Assembly (NCBI RefSeq): GCF_005239225.2
Contig: NC_133297.1
Coordinates: 14,310,147-14,374,146, forward strand
Origin: Populus alba
Taxonomy: Eukaryota; Streptophyta; Magnoliopsida; Malpighiales; Salicaceae
DNA length: 64,000 nt
Direction: 5' to 3'
Under the pieces are notes generated by a model, which was not told the DNA's origin, made no database searches, and saw only the letters and a list, made by a program, of their open reading frames with translations. The translations under genes and the position numbers were made by a program. Every line of letters begins with the position of its first letter. Positions within the stretch are counted from its first letter, which is position 1. This document shows, piece after piece, positions 51,725-62,700 of this stretch.

Positions 51725-52455
51725 AAGGGTTCACCTGGGTTGATTTGAGTCAACATAAAAATAAAAATGATTATTATCATAGTTTTGAAACTCGATTTAA
51801 TGGTCGACATGAGGAAAAGCCCGAGTCACAAATTAGATTGATTATTGACCCGGGTCAACATAATGATAAAAGTGGTTGTTATCATAATTTTAAAACCCGA
51901 CTTGGGATCAATCGAGGGTAAAGCCTAGGTCACAAGTCGGGTGGACCGTTGACCTGAGTCAATATAAGAATAAAAATAATTATTATCATAGTTTTTAAAA
52001 CCCGACTCGAGGATCGAACCAGGATGAGGCCCACATCACGAGTCGGGTTGACTATTGACCTTGGTCTATATAAACATAAAAATAATAATTATTATAATTT
52101 TAAAATTCAACTCAGGGTTCAGCCTAGGGTCAACCCGGGACCTGGCCCGGATCACAAGTCAGGTTGACAATTGACTTTGGTCAACATGTGAATGAAAATG
52201 GTTATTATCATAGTTTTAAGACATAAATAAAATGTTAACCTGGGGTAAGGTCCAAGTCACGAGTGGGGATGATCAACCTAGGTTAACCCGAGGAAATATA
52301 AAAATAAAAATTATCATTATCATAATTTTAAAACTCGACTTCAGAGTTGATTAGGACAAGGCTTGAGTCAGTAGTAGAATAGATTAACCTGTGTTGATCT
52401 AGGTCAATTTAAGTATAAAATTAATTATTATTATAGTTTTGAAACCTAACTTGGA
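51725..52455 (+). repeat. Tandem array of about 100-bp GGTCAACCCGGG-type units
   Basis: About seven diverged units repeat one order: TTATTATCATAGTTTTAAAA, then CCCGACTCGAGG-like, then a CGAGTCACAAGTCGGGTTGA-like block, then TTGACCYGGGTCAA, then ATAAAAATAAAAAT. A further unit appears at 53367-53450 after the insertion. The unit resembles the ends of the Mutator-like element at 34815-35959 (GTTTTGAAATCTGACCCGG). Confidence 0.8.
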
Positions 52456-52458
52456 GGT

Positions 52459-53365
52459 AGGGGTGAGCATTGTCGGTTTGGTCCGGTTCTGGATTAAAAT
52501 AAATAACCAAATCAAATTTTTGAACCGAACTGAATCGAAAATCGGTTCAAACCGACAAGTTTCAGTTCGGTTCGATTTGATTTCCCCCCCTTCCAAACCG
52601 GTCAGTTCAGTTCACTAGCTTGAAAATCTATGAAATGATGTCTTTTCTGTATAAGCTAAAATACACAACTTTCTCCCTGAAAAAGTATGAAATCTAGGGA
52701 TTTATTCTAACTTCAAGACAAAGCAGAAGTAGTTGCTACCGTTTCGCGGGCTTCCTCTTTTTCCGAGTATGCTTGAAAGGTAACTCGAGAGTAGAAAGAA
52801 CTAGAATAGAGCATGACAGAACAAAACTAGTAGCTTTGAGCTTTCAACGACCGGGAGAAGGAAAACAAAATCAAGATTTCACAAAGCCCACTGCCCTATT
52901 CTGAAGTTTTCCTCTATGTCGGTGCATCGAGACAGGGAGATCATATTGAAAAAACTGATTTTCCTCTCCTCTCCAGTTGAAGTAGAAGCGAATGAAAGCC
53001 TGGCTATAACGAATAGAAAGAGTGGATTGTTAAACTCATTGCCCGTCCTCCCTTTCCTTTCAGTAGCTGCTTGTGTGTGTGCCTTTATGGGGGGTTGCTG
53101 GTTAAGATTAGAGAAGGAGAGGTGCAAAGAGCAAAGCAAATGGAGGGGCGGCTGTTTTATGTTTAGGGAATGCTCCTTTAGGTTTAGAGTTAGAAAAAGC
53201 TATATATTTATACTTTTTTATTTTTTAAGTGTTGGCTTGGTTAAACTAGTTCAGTTCAGTTTGATTCAATCGGTTTCAGACTTTTGAAACCGAAACCGAA
53301 CCAAACTGGAATTTTTTAATTGGTTAATTTGTTTTTTTTTTCGGTTCGGTTTTTTTGATTTTTTT
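52459..53365. mobile_element. GGTTCGGTTT-type element inserted in the tandem array
   Basis: Begins AGGGGTGAGCATTGTCGG and has inverted, GGTTCGGTTT-rich flanks: TTTGGTCCGGTTCTGG at 52477, and CCGAAACCGAACC and CGGTTCGGTTTTTT near 53290-53350. A less AT-rich core of about 550 bases (52650-53190) has no terminal motifs and could be captured host sequence. ORFs in the core show no known family. Edges are approximate; the right tip is degenerate. Confidence 0.6.
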
Positions 53366-53805
53366 ATCATAGTTTTAAAACCTAATTCAAGGGTCAACCC
53401 AGAAAGAGACCCGAGTCATAAGTCAGAAGGGTTGACCCAAATTTACAAAAAAAATCAAAGTAACCTCGTTTTGACAAAAAAAATAAAATTCAATGAAATT
53501 TTACCCATGTTTTATCTCAGGTCAACCGTGTCATTGGTCAACTTGGGTTTTTGAACGAATCAAGTCAAATCAATTCTTCATTTATTTTTTTCTTTAACCT
53601 GAACTGGTCCAAACCTTAGGTTAACCTGATCTAGGTCCTAGATCAACTGGATCCTACCTATTGTCTACCAAACACAAAATAAAACAAATGATCTAGTCCA
53701 ATCCAAAGCATATCAAACATAAGATAATACAATTATTTATCTCGTCTTGTCTAGTCCAATCAATATTGTCCAGCATATCAAACACTACCTTACAGTAGTT
53801 TCAAT

Positions 53806-54880
53806 TAGGGTGAGCAAAAAAACTAATCAACTAATTAAACCAATAAAACCGACAAGAAATTAACAAAAAAAAACAAACCGAGAAAAAACCTGAATGAACC
53901 AATTAGAAAAATAAAAAAAATTCAATGCAATTCAATTTTGGTTTCAAAAGTATAAAACCGATTGAACTAAATTGAACCAGTTCAGTCATAATTAAACCCT
54001 ACTATAAAAGGCACGCATGTACAAAAAATTCTCTTTCTTTCCTCAAACTCTAACCCAAATCTAGCCACCCCCTCTCTCTTGCTCTCTTCATCTCCATGCT
54101 CTTTCCTCTGCCTACACCAATACATCTCCTCCACCAGAAATCCGACCAACCTAATTAGTATTTTCTCATACTTGAATTCATTCTTTATCCAATGCCCAAA
54201 ACAATTTTACATGTTATATTTTATTACTACTTGTTTTTCTATGTTCCCTATGTTTCAAATTGTAAATCTATCTCTTACAAATGTTGTTGGTACTCGCAGG
54301 TCCAGATACACATTGACGTTCCTAATCAAGATTTTCTAGGTGAAATGAAGTTGGATATTTTACAAGGGCATTCATTTAACAGCCACTTCAAGTTTTATGA
54401 GGATTATTTCTTAGACATGTTAATTTTTCCTTCTGTCTAGGAGGATTTATTCTTGTAACAGTAATATCTTGAATCGCGTGATATGTTCTTTATTGCCTTT
54501 TTCAGATTCGAGATTCGGTTCCATTTCTTTGGTCTTAGGCAACAACAAACAAATAGGCTTTTGTACTCGTTAGCATTTTAAACTTAATTATCTAAAACCT
54601 TGATTGAACTTCTGCAGAATCTGCACTACTGTCTTTGAAATATGCAACAGTGGTGGTTTGCAAATTAAGCTTAAAGAATCATAAAAGCTTTAAAAGCCCA
54701 TCAAAAGCCCCTAAAAATCACAAAAGCCCAAATAAGTTTATAGAAGTTTTCCAGTTTTTCACATCAATTAACCGAACAAAATAAGATGAACCAGTTTTGG
54801 TTTTAAATTTCCAAAAACAAATAAAATCAGTTCGGTTGTTTTATCTAAGCAAAAACTAAACCGAAAATACTTACCCCTAG
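53806..54880. mobile_element. GGGTGAGCA-ended TIR element with internal promoter-like segment
   Basis: The left end TAGGGTGAGCAAAAAAACTA and the inverse of the right end (CTAGGGGTAAGTATTTTCGG) are inverted. Subterminal AACCGAAC/GGTTCGG motifs match its relatives at 14237 and 52459. The core contains CTATAAAAGGC (about 54001), followed by a CT-rich leader-like stretch, suggesting a captured gene promoter. No recognisable protein. Confidence 0.6.
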
Positions 54881-55943
54881 TTCTAGTTGTGAACAAGATT
54901 CAGAGTCTGATTTGCTGATAAAGCTCATGACCCAATGCACGATCCTATGAATTCTGCAGATGTATTGATTTTTATTTCTACTTTGCTGGAGATTGTTGTT
55001 AAATTCTCAAACGGTTCACAATGAATAGAATAATTATGACAAATTATTGTAGGTGATTGACGTTATTTATAGAATGCTTTGTTCAATTGACGCGGTGACA
55101 TGGCGGGTTGCTTGCTCTTTTTGGCAACCCGGGAAAGCCTGCTTCTTAGGGCGTTTTGCATGGAACTGACAGGTGGCTCTTCTCATATTGGCCACCCTAC
55201 CAACAGCCAACAGGGTTTCTGAACTCTGTCACGAGAACTTCTTATGGCTTGGGGGATGGGCCTTTGTCTGGTCATGGTGGAATCCTTTTCTTTAGTGGGG
55301 CATGGGTCGTTGACATTTCAAGCCACCACTATAGTCTATATGTATAATTTCACTATAGTTCCTAAAACTTGTAAATAAATAAATTAGCACACTATTTATA
55401 TTTCCATTCCATTTTTCCTAATCACCCTAATTACCCAAACAGGCCCTCCTTTGACAAGCTTAGCTGGTGAGAGAGATGAGGAAAAAGAAGACATTACACA
55501 GGCAGCCTATTGTGGAAGCATCAAGGAAGACAGACCTGCTCGGAGATGTAACTACAACTTGTCAGCTGTGGCGTGAATGCATATAAGAAAACACACCAGC
55601 AGTTACTAGCTTGATGGCCCTGCATGACAAAAGAAAACAAAATACTTAGCTGCATAACATGATACAATATTGAGAAAAGATTATCACTAATCACTGTATT
55701 GTTTCATCTACCTAAATTTGTTGTCATGATTGCCAAATTCCTTTTATTTTCCCTTTTGCAGACAACCTGCAATCTTAGGGGGTGGGGGTGGGCATTTTGA
55801 ATCACGAGAAGAATCAACTAAGATTACAAATTGTTTTTTCTGCACGGAGCATGCATAGCATAGTTTGAACTGTACTATTCTACAGGGACCTTAAGAATCA
55901 AGCTGCATCAAGCCAGGTGTAAATGCATTACGCACCTGATGTT
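54881..55943. other. Intergenic DNA, possibly 3' flank of the SCC3-like remnant
   Basis: No independent gene was seen. The part nearest 55943 would be 3' UTR of the minus-strand exon if that is transcribed. Confidence 0.3.
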
Positions 55944-56203
55944 CTAGAAGCTCCTCTGGCCTTTGTTTTCATCTCTTGAAAGTTTCAATGACCTCAGCTT
56001 GGATGATGACCTAATTGAATGTATCAAAGGAGCCTCTTCCTCTTCCTCCTCGTCCTGCTTCTCTTCCTCATCATGAGCATCTTCTCGATCTGATCCACTA
56101 ATTGAATCCTCTTCTTCACTTGAACTTTCCTCATCAAACAATCTCTTTCCCTCTATGTTACCTCGCTTCCTTGGACAACCACTGCGTCTCCTCTCTTTCT
56201 CAT
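55944..56203 (-). pseudogene. Orphan C-terminal exon resembling cohesin subunit SCC3
   Basis: A minus-strand exon from acceptor ATTGCAG (exon starts at 56203) to a TAA/TGA-type stop at 55944 encodes about 85 residues. They run: a basic stretch RRRSGCPRKRGN, then GKRLFDEESSSEEEDSISG, an acidic run of Asp/Glu, and PLIHSIRSSSKLRSL near the end. This order matches my recollection of the tail of plant SCC3, the STAG-type cohesin subunit, where the basic part is an AT-hook-like RGRP; here it reads SGCP. SCC3 is about 1100 residues with many exons, and none of the others could be found in the 3.5 kb before the transporter gene. It is therefore most likely a truncated duplicate. Alternative: the tail of another acidic nuclear protein. 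Confidence 0.5.
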
Positions 56204-57792
56204 CTGCAATGTTCTCTTGTTATTAGCACCAGAGCACATTTGCAACATAAAAAAGTTAACTTTACATGTTCATTGTCTTGTCTTTGTTGTTCTATGTATG
56301 CCTGTTCGAAGTACTCATAGGCAACAAACACTCACATCCATGACACAAACAAATTACAGCTTGTCCGCTTTGAACAGCAAATGAAGGACTTAAAACATCT
56401 TTGAAAAGCTGCATAACTTGAAACCTTTCTTGACAAATCAATAAATGGATGGTCATGGAAAAGAAAATTCAAAACCAAGAAATCTATATGTTGTGGCTCG
56501 TTGGTATTCAAAGAATCAAAATTAACGGTTACAGGATCAGCTTCAGATTAAGAGGACCCGACCGCTGATTGGTTTTTTCTCTCAATAAAGTGACATACTT
56601 CTGTGTCATGAGGGACAGTATCTTGTTTGTGTCAGCCCTTCTACTTCTGCTTTTTTCATTTTCTTTAGTTTGTTGTTTAATTTTGTATCTTACTATATTC
56701 TTGTAGTTTTTCCTTGTTTTTTTTATTGGTAGTTCTCCTCTCTTTCGACAACAGCTTAATATCCATGCACTTCCATTAGCTGCTCTTGAAATTGATTGTA
56801 TTTAGCATGGAAGTCACCTCGTTAATTAAATGCTGTCCTACCTCATTGAATTGCATGTTCCATGAGTGAGAACTCTACACGAGGTTATTTTGTGACTGAA
56901 AAAAACATTCAGTTACCTGTGTAATCCCAATATCACCTTTTGCATTCTTGCCAGTGAACTGGTTTTAAACTTGCCTTGTCAAACTGGACAATATTGAAAG
57001 TGATCTAACCACTCTATCACATCATCTTGAAGTTTACAGTAAGCTTCATTCTTTGATCTTCAAGAATTTCATTAAAGTCGTGATGGGCTAAGTTTTGACA
57101 ACCACTTACAAAATGTTTCGTCAAGTAATCTGCAGTCAAGAACATATTGAAAACTGTGTTTGTATTTATGAATAGATTGGCTATGAGAAAAATCATGATT
57201 GCAAAAACTGATGTTTTCACAATTCCATAATAGTACTCTTGAACGATCCATGTCTTCCCTATTGCCGTTGTTGAAAATTTTTCTCTGAAATCCATGTTAT
57301 GCCATTAAATCATCTGTGAATAGTATTCTATTACCACTTAAGATAGGAAAAAAAGTGAAACACAATCTAATATGCAATTAAACCCTTAAGAACGGCATCT
57401 GAATCCATCAAACAATAATCTCCCAAAGAGATGCTATAAATTTATCAGTGGAAATTAACTCATTTTGCCCTTGTGTGTTCATTTATAAGCTATAAAAACT
57501 AATTGGAATGAAGGTGGATGTCCAAATATACAGCTACCCTATATCCTATTCCATCAGGTCTTTTCAGGCTATCTAAAACAACCATAATAGGCTATCCAAT
57601 CATTGTGATGAAGATTAGAAATAAGAATTTCATTGGAGTCTCTTTCACAACATTCTTCTATCTTTGGTTTAAGACACTTGTGCAACATTTTTGAGAACCT
57701 TCTGTTTGCTCTCCTGCTCAAGCACAGTCATTTATAGTTGGTCAGTCTGTTTCCTTTCCTTTTCATGATGCATTCCCTTTGAATTTATATAG
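56204..57792. other. DNA between two gene remnants, no exon supported
   Basis: A 92-residue minus-strand ORF (57017-57295) with a hydrophobic middle is seen, but it has no family match and no splice context. No further SCC3-like exon or upstream exon of the plus-strand piece was found. Confidence 0.35.
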
Positions 57793-58828
57793 GGAGCTAA
57801 TTTGGTTGGGATTGATAGCCTTGGCATGGATGTTAGAATTTTCTCTGGGGTGGAAGCACAAACTCATCGATTCCCCTTCAAAGTCCGAGTAAGTAATCTA
57901 ATGCATAGTTGAGATATGTAGAACAACAGATAATGCCTTATCCAGGCTAATCAGGTAATAGATTTCCAGATGTGAAAGCTTGGCCAATGTATAATGTAAC
58001 TGTCCAAATTGTCTAGTTCCTGCCATTGTTGAAACAGAATGTCAACTATGCTGGATAAGGTGTTTATATATATATAGCAGTGCTATTTGTAAAGGTAGTC
58101 ACTCTAAAACCAATTTTATTTCGAGTTGTATTTGTTCATGTTTAAAGCATATCCATATCTTTTGAATTTGGTCCATAAAGTACAACAGTTCTTTTGTGAT
58201 AGCGTAATAGTAACTCACGTTCATTTCAAAGATGTCCCTCGATATTAGTCTTATTCTCTCTCTGAAAATTTCTAATCACTTGATGCTCTTTGTGAAGTGT
58301 CCACCACTCTCCCCTGACCTTTGAGCACTTCTTTAGAATTCATTATAATGGTACGATCCTCTGCCCTCTGATTTAAGGTTGTTTCTCCACATGTGAGCTC
58401 CTTTATATGAGAGGCACTGAAAATGTAACTGGTTGAAGAAATGGATGTTTCATGTATCAAGGGGAATGTGTGCTTGTATTCAAGTGCATTTGTTGCAACA
58501 TTTTTAGTTATGCAGGAAAACTTGAACTCAATAACTTCACAAGCAAGAAACATTTAAGTTTTATTGGTGCCTTTGGAATTAATAGAGGCATCCATTGTTC
58601 TTGAAATTGAGCGACACGCTCTTTGGCGGGTCTTGACACCAAGTATCCAGGATAAAAGGTTACACTTTTGTTGATTTTTTGTCTATATATAATTTGCAGG
58701 CTACCTGTGAAGTTGCTGCACAAAAGCAGATGCATCAGCTGTTGTTCCCTCGGTCTCGCCGAAAAAAGTTTAGAAGTCACGAAGATGAGCTTGGGGACTC
58801 CAAGTCACAGTTCTCTTCTTGTAACTAA
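57793..58828 (+). pseudogene. Orphan two-exon C-terminal gene piece, family unknown
   Basis: Exons 57793-57888 and 58700-58828 both fit in phase 0. The first is bounded by TTTATATAG and GTAAGT, the second by TTTGCAG and a TAA stop. Together they encode 75 residues: GANLVGIDSLGMDVRIFSGV, then EAQTHRFPFKVR, ATCEVAAQKQMHQLLFP and a basic RSRRKK resembling a nuclear localisation signal. Polyadenylation-like AATAAA follows at 58951. Protein-like sequence, matched phases and good splice sites argue for a real or once-real gene 3' end. I did not recognise the family and found no upstream exons, so it may be a truncated duplicate or a gene whose earlier exons I missed. Confidence 0.45.
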
Positions 58829-58950
58829 TCTTAATGAGGGCTTTATTCATAAAATAAAGTGCAGGCTTGGTTCTCTTTTTCCCCTTTGTTTTTAAACCAA
58901 GTGGAGATTTGTCAGCAACAGGTTGTGCTAACATATTTGTACATTATTTC

Positions 58951-58956
58951 AATAAA
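58951..58956 (+). terminator. Polyadenylation-like signal after the orphan piece
   Basis: AATAAA in TTTCAATAAAGG, 123 bases after the stop at 58828. Suggestive only. Confidence 0.35.
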
Positions 58957-58959
58957 GGA

Positions 58960-59702
58960 CCAGAAGGAGCTATTTTGTTCCTCCAATATTGTTAACGTGG
59001 CAGAATTTCTTTAGCCCCGCACCCCAATCGAACATTCTTTCAGATTCACTAACAGTCGAGTTTTCTATTATGCTGGTATGCGTGCGTGCATGCATGGTGC
59101 ATTCAAGCTTAAGTTTTCAACATTCTCAAGAAAAAGGAAAGGTAGGTTTTCAAGCTCTTGAGGAGAATCTAGGGGCGGGGAGGAGGGAGAGCGGTTGTGA
59201 AAATCTTTGGCTTTGCGCTTGCGATCTTACTGTTTAAGCTTTTAGCCACTTCTGGTGAAACCAGGAAGCAAATCTGGAGAAATCGGTATGCTTATCTTAC
59301 TACTGTGCAGTTGCCCACCAAAGTAGTTTTTCAATTTTTTAACAAAAACCATTTGTCATGTTGGTGAAACAAACCCTAACACGTTATAAATATTAAGAAA
59401 GGTTAAAAATATACTTTAAAAAATTAAATGACTGGTGATCACAAAGTGTAATACAACATAAAATGAAGAACTGCAATTATGCATTAAAAAAAAAAAAAAA
59501 CTTTGAAGCTGTAAATTGATTATTGATTGTCCCCCTCCTTTTCTGCTACCCAACACCCCAACTTAGCCGACATCTACAGTATTTTGGAGCAGCAGTGAGA
59601 CGAGTGCCCTTTCTCATCCCTGAAAGCAGATCCTGAGTCGTGATTTCTAGCCCCTGCAACTTTTCCTATGTTCTCATTTTCATTTCTTCCTCTGATACCT
59701 AA
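58960..59702. other. Intergenic DNA and 3' flank of the transporter gene
   Basis: Part nearest 59702 is the likely 3' UTR of the minus-strand transporter. The rest holds no supported gene. Confidence 0.4.
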
Positions 59703-62700
59703 TTATGATTTCTTCCCCCATGCATCTTTTCCCGCATTCTTGTTCTCAATGTCTTGCCCATCTCCAATGCCGGTGCTAGCAAGATCATGCTTGCTGCTAT
59801 CCCCGGTTTTTGAGCTCCCAAGTATAGTTTTTTGACCGCGGTTTCCAGAACAAGCCTCCTCATCAAAATGTTTACCGCTACACTCAGCGTCTTCATCGGC
59901 AACATAAGCACAGTGTTGATCCTCTTCCTTGTCACCCCTGCATAAAGAACATAAGAGTTGGGCACGTGTAATATGGTTGGCTCAAACAAGGGAGAAAGTG
60001 ACCTATCATCATATTACCAAAGGATGAGATGAAGAACACGTGAGAAGAGTTAATATTTTTTTTTTTTCATTATCGCACACCAGAGTGAAATTTCATGACA
60101 TCAGATATTTTTTAACTGCATGCTAGCAAGCCATTTTCCAAAACCAAGTTGTCCATGAAAGGATGGTGATTGATGAAGCATTTCAATACCAGTTTTATTA
60201 CATTATTAAAAGAGCAGCAGCATTCGTCGTTTTTGTTCCTTTGGACAGTGACTGATTCCAAGCAGCAAACCCAACTTCCAAAATCGACTGTGCAATATAG
60301 ACTGTGTTCCATGGCGACTCCACAATTGTGAAAACATATATTTTTGACTTTACTCGACTTTCACAAAAACTCTTTCTTCTCACTGTACTGAATAAGCGAC
60401 ACTAAACTTCATCATTCACAGCAATTTCTATTTCAAAAGAGCACAACTTGGCTGACAATCATTTGCAAGGACTCGAATAAAAAAGGTATTTAACCCAAAA
60501 GCCTAGAGCAAGATGAAATGGCAATAAGAGTACAGCCAGAAAATCCCAAACAAAAAAAAAGAAAGAAAGAAAGAAAGGAAGAAAGAAATGAAGAAAACTA
60601 ACAGACAAGCAGAAAACTAAAGATTCTACTGGAATTGTGCATTAGTCTATCCTCAGAGCATTAGGATCACAAAAAGTAACTTGCAGCGAGGGGCCAAGAA
60701 AGGTAAAATGAATAGAGCATGCTCAACATGACAGAAATGGGAATAGCCTAGCCAATAAAATATCATCAGGTCCATTTCATCCTTAAACTAAGCGAAGCTT
60801 GTGTACAAACCTAGCATAGCTAAATATTACTCTGTTTTGAACCTTGCATCAAAGTCAGGCAGACCTACTTCATCTGAAATACTTTCCGTGATCTAACCTC
60901 TGGAATCATAACAGAGTTGGGCTATGTAACGACATACAGTTTATTCAAACTCAAACTTCAACTCATTTGCTAGTTAGTGCACCTGATAAAGGAGCTTAGG
61001 TAAGCATCAAAGCCCAGAGTGATTTTTTATTATTCATATGAATTTATCACCTGCAACAGAGAGAAAGATTAAAAAAAAAAAATTGCATACCCCGAATAAA
61101 CGACCAGCCCAACAGCAACAGCAGTGAAGGCCAAAAAGTACATCCAATCAACCTGAACAGTATAGACATCAGAGGGAAAATTCGAAGTGTAAACATTTGG
61201 GCGTGCATAAAACTCGGATTCTCGTATTCATACAACGTTATTAGTTAACAAACCTTCTCATGGTAAGCAAAGATGCTAATCACGACGGCCCACATGTCTG
61301 ATGTCAGCAAAGACAAGTTGAGCATTGTGGAACCACTAATCTGTAAATAGCAGGAGTCAGAATATTAAGGTGAGCACATGCATGCACTAGTATAAATCAT
61401 CCATGGGGTCAGCCTAATTAATACTTGTCCTCGAGTGTTGAATAAAACTCTGTTTGGAATATCAGACTGAACTACGCATTTGTCCAAAAGTTACAATTGC
61501 AGGTATAAAAAGTTAAAATTTACAATAAATGATAAGAGCCCCTCCTGAGCTCATGAAAAACATGTAAAAAAGACAAGGACTCTCAGAAGTTAAGACATAA
61601 GATGAAGGTGATGGCAGGTTGACAGTCAAGAATAAATTTTACGTTGAAAATTGGAAACAATGAGGCTAGCAGTAGCGACACCACAAGGTCCTTGACAGCA
61701 AAAGAGTGCAGGTTTAAATAATAACAAAAGCACAACTGATACATATGGATTAGCTCCTCTCATGCTGGCACCAAACTGTCATAGATTATGGAAGTTGAAA
61801 CTGTATTCATGCCCTATTAATGGTTGGCTTGGCACCATCTCACAAAGCATTATATCGGTGCTAATAATTGATGAATGATAAAGTGACAAAATGAAAACAC
61901 TATTAATTTAGAACGTGATTAAAGACTGATAGAAAGGTTCTAAGTTAATCATTGATAGTGTATATGTGGGATATGAACAGATTTCAATTAATATAACAAG
62001 TGTTTTAGGTGCTAAGAAGATTTTAATCTGATACATATAAGATATAAAATTTGAAAAAGAAATTCAATTCAAAGAGGTAGCTCACAATCAACCATCATCT
62101 TTCATACTCCAATTTGAAGTTCTTCATTCCAATGTCTGGCCATGTTCTTACAAACTTTTAGTTAGTCCTAAAGTAACTCACATCCATACCTTAAGCAGGA
62201 TCGGGACTAATGAGTACAACAGGAACATTGCCACTGCAAATCCAAAGAACGGAAGAGCCTGAAACCAAAACCATAAAGCAAACAAATGAAATTAAACTCT
62301 AAGCATGAATAAATTTCAAAACTTCTATATGTATTAAATTCATGCATTAAATTTAAAGCAAATCAATTATCCCATTGATACTGACAGGATATTTAAACCC
62401 CACCTTCATTTTCATATCTTTCTCTTGAATTTTTTTGGTCTCAGCCATTTTACTGATGTGTTTGAATTGATTTTAGTTAAGCATCATCTAACACCAGGAG
62501 TAAATTACAAAGACATCTATACAGAACTATTAAACCATCAGTTACCAAGCTATCATTCTATTGTGATTGGTGAGTAAAGAGAAAAAGAATAAAAGAATAA
62601 ATGCAAGATATAAATGCTTTGGAAGAAGAGAATAGACAAGAGCCATACTGCCCCAGCTGACCAGTGAATAGATTTAACTTCATTGCGCTCCAGAATACTT

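Larger units (their letters stand above)
51542..53789. mobile_element. Large TIR element carrying a nested tandem array
   Basis: GGTAATGTTTGGTATGGTGG at 51542 and the inverse of the sequence ending at 53789 (GGTAGTGTTTGATATGCTGG) form a 24-base terminal inverted repeat with about 20 matches, enclosing 2248 bases. Inside are the GGTCAAC-type tandem array (51725-52455, resuming at 53367) and an inserted GGTTCGG element (52459-53365). No transposase. Target duplication not clear (TGA against TTA). Confidence 0.6.

Noticed and set aside
57017..57295. 92-residue minus-strand ORF with a hydrophobic stretch
   Set aside because: No known family, no splice sites around it, and no link to the neighbouring remnants.
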